Positions 55,490 through 64,000 of a stretch of DNA of 64,000 nt are shown one piece after another; positions within the stretch are counted from its first letter, which is position 1; the number at the start of each line of letters is the position of its first letter. Under the pieces are notes generated by a model. The model did not search any database, had not been told where the DNA came from, and saw only the letters and a list, made by a program, of their open reading frames with translations. The position numbers and the translations under genes are program-made. Source of the stretch: Cepaea nemoralis (Eukaryota; Mollusca; Gastropoda; Stylommatophora; Helicidae); NCBI GenBank assembly GCA_014155875.1, contig JACEFZ010028117.1, positions 361,001-425,000 on the forward strand, written 5' to 3'.

Positions 55490-57480
55490 ATTGGTTGCCT
55501 GGTCCCACTTCCAAAGCCAGGTAAGGATCACTCACGACTTAATGGATACAGAATCGTAACCCTGCAAAACACCTTTAGCAAACTCCTGGAAAAAGATAGT
55601 AGCATGCAAGCTCAGCGAAAGTTGGAAAGTCGTAATTTGCTTCCCAAGGGGATCGGGGGTTACCTGCCTGGGAAGGACATCTGGGCCAATGCTGCAACTT
55701 TTGCATTTAATGTCTATGAGGGCCTCCAGGATAAACAAGAGACAGTGGCTCTTGACCTGGAGGATGCGTATAACAGGGTTAGGTATGATCGGTTGGACAT
55801 GGAGTTTGAGTTTGCCCTTGGATTGCCCAATGGTTTGTGGCAGTCCTTTATGAGCGCATGGCTTCATGGACTTCTGACCCCTGTACTATTACACCAGGGC
55901 TGCCTCAGGACACTGTCATTTCCCCAGTGCTCTTTAATGTATAGACCAGTAAAGTCGCAGCTATAGAGACACGAGGTATTCGTAGAATTTTGACATTTGC
56001 AGATAATGTGTTGGTGTACAGACAGGGAAGAGATAGGGAAAGTTTGGCTGAAGACTTACAGATGGCAGTAAACAAGGTGGCTGAGTGATGCAGGGACGCA
56101 TGGACCGTTATAAACCCAGAGAAGGCATCGGTTTTGTGGTACTCTATGGATAACCGGATCGTGAAGGCATACATCCCATGTATTGTATTGAATGGATGTC
56201 CTCTTAGTAGATAGAGTAAATTGAAGTACTTGAGAATCACCTTTGACAGGTATATGTCGTTTAAGGATCATGTGGTGGAGGCTTTAGTGGTGAAGGCTGG
56301 TAGGGGACTTAATGCATTGAGGGCGATGGTAGCAGCCGGGGTTGAGTAGAAGATGCTTTACAAGTTCTGTCAGCAGTTAATAATTTCTGTCATTAAGCAT
56401 GGTATGGGGATGCTGACAGAATCAAAGAGCCAGTTTGAAAGATTGGAGCTCAAACAGAATGCGATCATGCGGGGTGCACACAAGATATACAAATTATATG
56501 CATGAAGCATATCCTGGCGCTACCAACAGTGGCGGACATAGATAGGGCCCTTCAAGCCAAATGGTACCTGAGAGTTGCTGCAGATAGGGATCACCCTCTG
56601 CACGAGGCCATGGATATGGACTGAGACGAGGCAAATATTGGATGGCAGAAATATCTGTATGTCAGGTGTGTGATCTAGAGACCGTTAATCGTGAAACAGC
56701 GTGGGGTAAAGTACCGGAAGACATGACGGACTGGCACAATGTAGCAGTAACACTGGGTCGTGAGTGCAGAGAATGGGCAACGGCCCGCACAGTTTGAGGT
56801 GCAACAACTGATCCAGAGTAACACACAACAAGGTGATATAGTGATCTTCACCGATGGGTCAGTGGTTAGAAACAGACGTAGTGGTTGAGGTTTCATTGCG
56901 AAGGCTAATGGTAGAGTCTTGAAAAAGGGGAGTCTGGCATATGAGACTACGACTTCCATCATGCGAACGGAGGTGGAAGCAGTGACATCGGCATTCCTTT
57001 GGTTAGAGGAGACCACTGCAACACACATGGTATTCATCGCGGATTCAAGCAGTTTGCTTAGTAGGTGAGGAAAGGAAAGTTTTGTGTGGAATGGCTCACC
57101 TTGCTTCAGAGGGCATGGATTGTGAGAATTGTATGGATATTTTTCCTTGGTCATGCAGGAGTGCCGGGGAATGAACAGGCTGATAGGCTGACAGGGAATG
57201 CAATGTACTTCTTGGGCAAGGGAGAGGTAGTCGTGCGCCTATAGACCAGGTGGACAAGGCGGAGGAACAGCTTAAGAACCCATACGTGGAAAGAATGAGA
57301 TTTCTGGGGATCGTCAGGGACTCTGGAGGGAAAACTGAGAGGGAAGACCAGGTGAACTTTCAATCAGATGGCGGTTGGAACTATTAGTAGAATGACTCTT
57401 CGCATGCTGTTGAATGAGGGGACAGAGCGCCTATGGAAATGTCCTGAGTACAGTGATGTCGGTTTTCGGAGGGTTACATG
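55490..57480 (+). pseudogene. Jockey/I-type LINE: reverse transcriptase and RNase H, decayed (sense)
   Basis: 5'-truncated. In shifting frames: KDHSRLNGYRIVTLQNTFSK, GYLPGKDIWANAATFAFNVY, VALDLEDAYNRV (first Asp block), then, after the missing QG-SP stretch, ILTFADN-like codons at 56000, WTVINPEK, LKYLRITFDRY and KHGMGML. RNase H begins near 56840 (IVIFTDGSVV) with MRTEVEAVTSAFLWL and FIADSSS. At least eight stops. The 3' end (to about 57440) is repeated antisense at 19868-20112. Confidence 0.82.
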
Positions 57481-57900
57481 TGAGTTATAACTCATAATTG
57501 CGTAAACTAATGAATCCGCATCGTGGATCTAATGTATTTAAATAAGAAAAATAGTGTGTTCCTACGTGTGTCGGGAGAGAAAGAGAAGACCTCGTTAGTT
57601 GAAAACAAGAATCCGCTCGCTAGTTACTAGCTGGGAACCGAATAACCCGGGCAGTTAGGTGTCTTGGTAAGCAAGTGAACTTAACGAGAACGGTGCACAC
57701 ACAGCTTACACTGCGTATCGCCATTTATATGTGAAAAGTACAAAACATACTTACATTTATTTCAGGTTGCGAAACAATAAACATATAACAAGAAAGTACC
57801 ATGCCGGTTGGTGTTGATCGTGTTTCTCTAAATCTTGCGATCTTCATATCTGCATTTCCGAAATGTCATTCACTGAAAAAAAAACACAAAAGTCTAGAAC
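57481..57900. other. Intergenic, unassigned
   Basis: No motif or open frame. Composition is close to that of the region to its right. Confidence 0.4.
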
Positions 57901-57904
57901 GAGG

Positions 57905-58740
57905 AGCTTTCAGCAATCTTCTGTAAAACCACATCGCTTGAGGTCTCAAGAGGGTTGTTTTTGCTCGTTTACTAATATTGCCAGCATCCAAAGCCATTTG
58001 TTAAAAATGGTTTTATTTAAGATGCAATAATTCTATTTCGATATCCAATGACAAAGGTTTATTGCAAAAGATGTTCTTCATTTCATAAAATAGTTTGTTG
58101 CTTGTTATATTCTGTACAAAATATATACAATGTATTTACCATTCATTCATTAATTCAGTTAGCATGTCCTTCGCAGAACCTCGCTTTCACAACAACTTTC
58201 CAGAAAACCTCTCGATCATAAAAAGCAAGATGTCCCGTGTCCGATACACCCATCTGGAGATCATCCGCCATATCCTGCACCCATCTTCTCTTTGGCCTTC
58301 CTCTTCCTCTCTTCCCAGGCATATACCCCTCCATTATTATTGTTCTCTCCAAACTTTCGTAACGTTTCAAGTGACCAAAATATTTCAATTTTCTTTGTTT
58401 TATCGTCTTTTATAGCCACCTTCTTCAGTATTCAGCTCTTGAAGTATGGATGCATTTGTTATTTTCTTAATCCAAGATATTCTTAGAACTCGTCTATAAC
58501 ATTTACATTCAAAGGCATTTATGCGCTGTTCAGCTTGTTTAGTAAGTGTCCAGGTGTCACAGGCGGATGTTGCAATGGGAAAGATGTATGCTCTTAAAAA
58601 TCTGATTTTTGTAGTTCTATCTGTCCCTCTCCACAATTTATTATGTTGATGTAGTCTTTGAAGAGCAATAGCTATTCGTCTTTAAGTTCTTTTATTGTGT
58701 CACCATTGTTGGTAATCAGGTTACCATAGATAGCCATGCT
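57905..58740 (-). pseudogene. RTE/craft-like LINE 3' end (antisense), paralogue of 10060-10860
   Basis: The minus strand gives IRFLRAYIFPIATSACDTWT, LTKQAEQRINAFECKCYRRV, LRISWIKKITNASILQELN, then after a frame change MKYFGHLKRYESLERTI and GRGRPKRRWVQDMADDLQMG. 57905-58140 also parallels 10060-10260, so both loci carry the same junction of two LINE ends. Confidence 0.8.
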
Positions 58741-58825
58741 GACGTGTTCCACCTTGCCGTTGTAGAGGGGCTTGCGTGTTCCAATGACTCCGAGAGCTAT
58801 GCCGACGGTAGCACAGCTACTGATA

Positions 58826-59068
58826 AAAAAAATCGCTTAAAAGTCGACAGGGTCGACTTCATTGCACCGGGTTTTATCCCATATGGCTCGGTCTCTTTCC
58901 GAAGCACGGAAAGCGTCATCACAAAGCACGAACTCCGTAGCTTTTAGCGACGACCCACAGGAGCCTCTGAAACATTTAACTCGTAAACCGAAGGGTGCGG
59001 CCCGGAATCGAACCCACAACCTTCGGAGCACGAGTCAAAGGGCTTGACCACTTCGCCACAGAGACTCC
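58826..59068 (-). mobile_element. SINE family B, full copy, 14-bp target duplication
   Basis: CACAGCTACTGATA is at 58812-58825 and at 59069-59082. On the minus strand the head is TCTGTGGCGAAGTGGTCAAG (A box) and GTGGGTTCGATTCCGGG (B box), followed by a body ending in a short T run. This is the best-kept copy of the family. Confidence 0.87.
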
Positions 59069-59082
59069 CACAGCTACTGATA

Positions 59083-59730
59083 GGGTCTTCCATGTCGGAC
59101 AGGTCACGGGATAGGAACAAGACTAAGAGACACACACACCTTCTGCCTTGCAGGTAAGTAGTGATTACGTCAATGATAGACACCAAATGAAGATTAAGGA
59201 TGAGGGAAAATCTTGCTGATTCGTGAAGATTAGATGATTCTGGCGGGTACCGTGGGAACGGTGAGTCGTGGCGGGTAAAGTCGTGGGAAATATTTTTGTT
59301 GGAAAAGTCGGAGAGTGGGGCGGGGTATTTTGTTGGAAACGTAAAAGGAGTTGTGGGGGCGGGGTATATTATTTTGTTGGTAAGAACGGAAGACGTAAGA
59401 TTAGCGTCATCGTCATGGTGGAAAGCTTGATAATGGATGAGGAGGGCGGTGATGGGAACGGTGGGGAGTCGTGACTGAAAAGTGTTACGTTGCGAATATA
59501 TTTTGGTGAACGTAAAAAGAGTTGTGGGCGGCAGGTTATATTATTTGTGTGAAGAAAGAGGGAAACGCGGGGTTGTGTGGGGTAATCTGTGGGGATAGAA
59601 ACGAATGTGTCACTGATAGAAAAACACTGGCTCGAAGTAGGGGAGGTAGTAGGTTTGAATCCCGGTTACTATATGTTGGTGAGGGTTTTAGTGGAATGAT
59701 CTTCAACGTGTGAAGAGGGTGTAGCGAGTG
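59083..59730. other. G-rich unassigned region with local duplication
   Basis: GTGGGGGCGGGGTATATTAT, GGAGAGTGGGGCGGGGTATT and GTGGGCGGCAGGTTATATTA recur with about 70 and 150 bp offsets. GGTTTGAATCCCGG at about 59651 looks like a B box. No gene. Confidence 0.45.
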
Positions 59731-59734
59731 TGGG

Positions 59735-60600
59735 GATTTGACTCGGTGGTCGAGTGGCTGATCAAGGAGTGGTTGGATGTAGAGAGTGTGGGATTTGACT
59801 CGGTGGTCGAGTGGGTGATCAAGAGGGTGTAGATGGGATTTGACTCGATGGTCTAGTGGCTGATCAAGGAGTGGTTGGATGTAGCGAGTGTGGGATTTGA
59901 CTCGGTGGTCGAGTGGGTGATCAAGGAGTGGTTGGGTGTAGAGGGGATTCGAACTAGTGTTAGGAAAACAACTACTGGTGATGATCAATAGGTGGTCGCG
60001 TTTTGTGAGTCTGGGACTCGAACAGGTGTTAGACCAACAACTATTGGTGATGATCAAAGGGTGGTCACACAGTGGTCAAGCAGTGGTCAAGCAGTGGTCA
60101 AGTGGGTCAAATGAGGAAATGTTAGGAAAAAGTGGTTGTAATGATATGGCGATGATCAAAGGGTGGTAATGCAGTGGTCAAGAAGTGGTCAAGTGAGGAA
60201 ATTTTAAACTGAAAGTGGGTGTAATGACATGGTGATGATCACGAGATGGTAAATTATTGGTCAAGTAGTGGTAAACTGAGGAAATTTTAAACTGAAAGTA
60301 GGTGTAATGACATGGTGATGATCAAGAGATGGTAAATTAGTGGTCAAGCAGTAGTCAAGTGAGACAAATTTAGCGGAAAGTAGCTGTAATGATATGGTGA
60401 TGATCAAAGGGTGGCAAATTAGTGGTCAAGTAGTGGTCAAGTAGTGGCCAAGTGGTCGAGTGACCACTTAAATTGTAGAGGACGATGTGCCTAAGATTAT
60501 GGTAGTGGATAAAGTGATCGATAAGTGGTCAACCAGTGGTAAATCAGTGGTCAAGTGACCACTTAAATTGTAGAGGAGGCTGTGCTTATACCTATAGTAG
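59735..60600. repeat. Degenerate G/T-rich tandem repeats (about 58 bp, then about 83 bp)
   Basis: First block: GGGATTTGACTCGGTGGTCG, AGTGG(C/G)TGATCAAG, four to five irregular copies to about 59940. Second block: GAGGAAATTTTAAACTGAAA, GTGTAATGACATGGTGATGA, TCAAGAGATGGTAAATTAGT, GGTCAAG at 83-bp steps. The word TGGTCAAG/TGATCAA is common to both. Confidence 0.8.
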
Positions 60601-60660
60601 TGGTGGTTGGTTGCTGATGTAAAACCTTGGCCGTGATATGAATGGGGTGATGGTCATATA

Positions 60661-61250
60661 ATGGTAGTTACACACAAGTACACGCAAACACACACACACA
60701 CTCATAAACAAAGACACACTTGTAGAGACACATACACTTCTACATACAGACATAACAAATACAGACACACTCGTACCATTACTACTGTCATCACAACTAT
60801 ACAAAATCACGTAAGACACATCTACACGTACACACAGACATCAACTACCCACATACACACACCCAAAGACAGACACACATCCATAAACAACCACACACGT
60901 ACAGACACAAAACACAAGTACAACCAGATATCAACTACACACATACACACTTGATACACTTGTACATACAGACCTACAAGCGTACAGACACAAAGACAAC
61001 CATACACACCCATCTCCTATCATTACTACTGTCAACATCAGCTATACACAACTACAGACACACTCACCCATAAACAAATACACAAGTATAGCCTCTTTCT
61101 GGCCCCACAAGAATATCACAAACTACACAAACCACATACCCTTTTTTGGTAACGAACGCGGACGTACAAACAAGATCAAAGACACAGACACCAACTAGAC
61201 AAATACACACACGTACAAACAGACATCACGAGTGCAGACACCCATATCCT
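60661..61250. repeat. C/A-rich simple-sequence region (ACAC, ACATACAC)
   Basis: Irregular CA-rich sequence with ACACACAC and ACATACACAC words, strongly asymmetric between strands. It follows the G/T-rich repeats at a sharp border near 60660. Confidence 0.8.
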
Positions 61251-61305
61251 CTTCCTTGCCCACAAGACTAAACTACATAAACCACATACCCCTTTTTGGT
61301 AACGA
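61091..61305 (+). promoter_or_regulatory. Duplicated upstream module of the zinc-finger gene
   Basis: A block containing CCACAAGA, ACTACACAAACCACATACC and TTTTTGGTAACGAACGCGGA occurs at about 61095-61165 and again at 61245-61305, offset 150 bp. It lies 150-370 bp upstream of the TATA box. A regulatory role is inference from its position. Confidence 0.5.
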
Positions 61306-61454
61306 ACGCGGATGTCCGAGAAAACCCCTACGTCATCAGCGCCATATCCATTAAGTGGTAGCGTGAGTCATCGGTCACGTGAAAGCGGGCGGTGGCGTGA
61401 GAAAAGCCTGTCTACAAAACTCCCACGTCAGCTCTGTAGGGTCGTGTGCAGAAC

Positions 61455-61500
61455 CAGTGTATAAAATAGACGGCGTCTCCTCACTTGCTCTACACCAGTT
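61455..61500 (+). promoter_or_regulatory. TATA-box core promoter
   Basis: TATAAAATA at 61460-61468 in a GC-rich setting, with a likely start near TCACTTGCTC at 61481-61490 (about 25 bp on). This gives a 5' leader of about 185 nt to the ATG at 61674. Confidence 0.65.
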
Positions 61501-61673
61501 CACGGGCTGACTTGGCTAGCTACAGAGGTATATTTGAACCAGGTTGGTGTGAGCCTTATTCGTGTCGTCGGCAGCTGATAAAACACTGAAACATATTGTT
61601 GCGTATACACCAGAACTTTTTGCAGTTGTAAGAAAAACAAGTGTGTGACTTATTCATATACCAGTTTATCAAT

Positions 61674-62303
61674 ATGACCACCAGATCTACTTTCATGTGT
61701 TCAGTGTGCGACAAAGCCTATTGTTATAAGTATAACCTTAATCGCCACATTCGGACCATTCACGGTACCAAAGATCAACCACACTTATGTCGTATCTGTG
61801 GACACCTTTTCAATAGACAAGACAAGCTACAACGACACATACGAACACAGCATCAGCCACGTATGAATACACCAAACACTACAGCTCCATCATCACATCA
61901 GAGATCACCACCACATGTGTATTTACGGCATCCTCATACTACGATCTCGTCTCAAGTACCAGACTGCCACCACTGTGACTTCAATGATAAGCTTACCCGC
62001 CACAATGGGACCATTCATAATGATGAAATATATACGTGTCAGTTACGTGACAATCTATACAATTCGAACCTTCAACGTTACTTACGAACACATCACCATA
62101 TACCACGAGAAAGGACGACACCCTTAGACACCCCGTACCTGACAACTCGTCCACTCATAGTAGCAGAGGATATCCAACCAAATGATAAGAACAGCTTGGC
62201 AGCCCTTAAGGCGTACTGCAAGGACCTATCGCTTATGCTACCCAATCAAGTGGTAGTATTAGAAAAAAGTGTTGACCACCGCTACCGGGTGGTTTTGATA
62301 TGA
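61674..62303 (+). CDS. Intronless C2H2 zinc-finger protein, 209 aa
   Basis: ATG at 61674 (context ATCAATATGACC); an in-frame GTG at 61641 is not needed. Two regular fingers: C9-x2-C12-x12-H25-x4-H30 and C39-x2-C42-x12-H55-x4-H60, with an eight-residue linker. Two degenerate ones follow: C-HH-C-x8-H-x4-H at about residues 101-117, and a fourth lacking its second Cys. The tail SLAALKAYCKDLSLMLPNQV is unlike known domains I can name. Likely a DNA- or RNA-binding nuclear protein; the target is unknown. A TATA promoter lies about 210 bp upstream and no introns are seen. It could be a host gene, or a gene carried by an unrecognised mobile or viral element. No frameshift or stop was seen. Confidence 0.75.
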   Translation: MTTRSTFMCSVCDKAYCYKYNLNRHIRTIHGTKDQPHLCRICGHLFNRQDKLQRHIRTQHQPRMNTPNTTAPSSHQRSPPHVYLRHPHTTISSQVPDCHHCDFNDKLTRHNGTIHNDEIYTCQLRDNLYNSNLQRYLRTHHHIPRERTTPLDTPYLTTRPLIVAEDIQPNDKNSLAALKAYCKDLSLMLPNQVVVLEKSVDHRYRVVLI

Positions 62304-62715
62304 TACATTCATAAAAAGAAGTATTCAGATATCTTGTATGATATCTCATACATGTCTTTATTCTGGATCCGAAACAAATAAGGTATGTGTGATGACTTCG
62401 ACAACAACAGTGTTTGTGATAGTCAACCAAGCTATATCAGAGCCCGGTAGAATGAAGATCACTAATCCATAACTTTTTTGGTTTTTCACTAACCATGTGT
62501 GTCATTGATTTTTTCTTATGATATATTACTAAACTATTTTGATGAATATGTTGTGAACACAGATATTTTGGTGATAAAAATATTGAAACCAAGTTTTTTG
62601 TTCTGTTGATTTTCTTTAGTGGTTTTGTTTTCATGACGTTGTCTTGTCGGAACAGAGCTTACATTACCAGACATGAACAAAGTCTTAGAAGAAGTTATGA
62701 CAAATACAGAAATAT
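62304..62715. other. Region after the zinc-finger gene
   Basis: Likely 3' untranslated and intergenic. AACAAATAAGG near 62375 is a poor polyadenylation signal. No gene. Confidence 0.4.
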
Positions 62716-63915
62716 TTCAGTCAAATGTATAAAAACTAGGAGTTAACCAACTATGAAAAGACCTAAAGAGAGAAATATCTCAACCACACTTATGAAATGT
62801 GTCAACCAATTGGGAAAAAATCTTGGCCAAATAGGAAAATTTTGTTAACCAAATGGGAAAAAATATTGTCCGAGTAATGAAAAATTTACACCAAATTTAC
62901 AAAAATTAGGAAAATGTGTTAACCTAACGAGAAAAAAAATATTGGCCAACTAAGAAATCATGTTAGCCAAATAGGAAAAAGTATCGGTCAAACTTATAGA
63001 TGTCTCGTTTAAACTTATAACATGTATGAAAATTTGTTAAGCAAAGGTGAAAAATATTGGCCAAGTAATGAAATATCTCATCCGAACTTATAACAAGTAA
63101 GAAAACATCCTAGTAACATCAAGAAATATGTCGACCGAAGTAATGCAATAGGCAAAACGATGGACAAACTTATAAATATGTCGACCGTTATAAGAAAATG
63201 TTTACCCAAATTACGAAAAATATTGGCCAAGGTATGAAATATCTCGACCAAACTTACAAAAAGTAGGAAAACCTGTCGACCAAAGTAAGAAAATTGGTTA
63301 GCCAAAGATGAAAAATAGTGGCCCAGTAAAGAAATATCGCATCCAAATTTTATAAAATGTATGAAAATGTGTTAGCCAATGGTGAAAACTATTGACCAAG
63401 TAAAGACCATGTCCAAACTCATAGAAAGTAGGCAAATTTGTTAACTAAATGTGAAAATTATCAGTCAAACTTATAAATATCTCCACCAAACTTATAAAAA
63501 GTAGGAAAATTTGTTAGCCAAATGTGAAAAATTTTGACCAAGTAAAGAAATATCTCATCCAAACTTATAAAAATGTCGACTGATATAAGAAAATATGGTA
63601 CCCAACGTAGGAAAAATAGTGGCCGAGTTACGAAATATCTCAACCAAACTTACAAAACTTAGAAAAATATGTCGACCTAAGCAGGAAAATGTGTTAGCCA
63701 ACGATGAAAAATAGTGGCCATGTAAAGAAATAGCGCATCCAAATTTATAAAATGTAGGAAAATGTGTTAGCCAAATTGACAAACCTGTTGACTAAACTTG
63801 TAAATATCTGGTCCAAACTTATGAAAAGTAGGAAACTTTGTTAACCAAAGGTGAAAAATATTGTCCAAGTAAAGACATGTTTCAACCAAACTTATAAATA
63901 TATCATCTAATCTTA

Positions 63916-63971
<56 letters not shown>

Positions 63972-64000
63972 GAAAAATTTGTTAGCCAAATGGGAGAAAT
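62716..64000. repeat. A-rich degenerate satellite, cut by the window end
   Basis: Irregular units of about 70-90 bp built from GTTAGCCAAA(T/G)G(T/G)GAAAAA, ATTGGCCAAGTAAAGAAATA, TCTCATCCAAACTTATAAA and AAGTAGGAAAATTTG. Order and spacing vary. Every ORF inside is a chance product. It contains a long A run at 63920-63968. Confidence 0.85.
63920..63968. repeat. Poly(A) tract
   Basis: About 48 A inside the A-rich satellite; probably a slippage product, not a retroposon tail, since satellite text continues on both sides. Confidence 0.92.

Noticed and set aside
59536..60057. Minus-strand ORF of 173 codons (Leu-Asp-His-Pro repeats)
   Set aside because: Product of the G/T-rich tandem repeat; no start context or known domain, and the repeat phase is irregular.
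63920..63968. Poly(A) tail of a retroposed gene
   Set aside because: The same A-rich satellite lies on both sides and no coding sequence precedes it.

Overview
This is eukaryotic genomic DNA. The low GC content, spliced exons, dense LINE and SINE fossils, large minisatellites and long (GA/CT)n tracts fit a lophotrochozoan, most likely a mollusc and perhaps a gastropod. That placement is an inference from family resemblance and no marker gene proves it.

The main host gene is on the + strand between about 4.7 and 40.6 kb. Eight exons can be chained with matching splice phases: 4672-4859, 7943-8014, 9595-9724, 15389-15568, 19667-19750, 23222-23358, 33483-33869 and 39826-40623. Together they encode an interleukin-17-receptor-like protein: ectodomain pieces, a Cys-rich membrane-proximal exon, one transmembrane helix, a short juxtamembrane exon, a SEFIR domain split over three exons, and a cytoplasmic tail ending at a stop. 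The signal-peptide end was not found and may lie upstream of the window.

The introns are full of repeats. Arrays of 70 bp (1-2806), 40 bp (24.6-25.7 kb), 50 bp (29.9-32.8 kb) and 64 bp (36.55-37.77 kb) lie before or inside the gene. Arrays of 30 bp (46.97-49.5 kb) and 42 bp (52.7-53.1 kb) lie after it. Mobile DNA includes a mariner with a lost catalytic Asp (6561-7886), a Tigger/pogo relic with perfect inverted repeats (21286-22321), a nearly whole LINE carrying endonuclease, reverse transcriptase and a C-terminal C2H2 finger (about 26.4-29.8 kb), several truncated LINEs on both strands, and at least seven tRNA-like or composite SINE families, some with clear target-site duplications.

From 40.6 to 57.5 kb there is no host gene I can support, only repeats and LINE or mariner fossils. 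From 59.1 to 62.7 kb the character changes. G/T-rich degenerate repeats switch to a C/A-rich stretch, then comes a strong TATA promoter and an intronless C2H2 zinc-finger ORF (61674-62303), then an A-rich degenerate satellite to the window end.

The best leads are the reconstructed receptor gene, the three-layer nested retroelement at 12.9-14.1 kb, the modular SINE families, and the zinc-finger locus.
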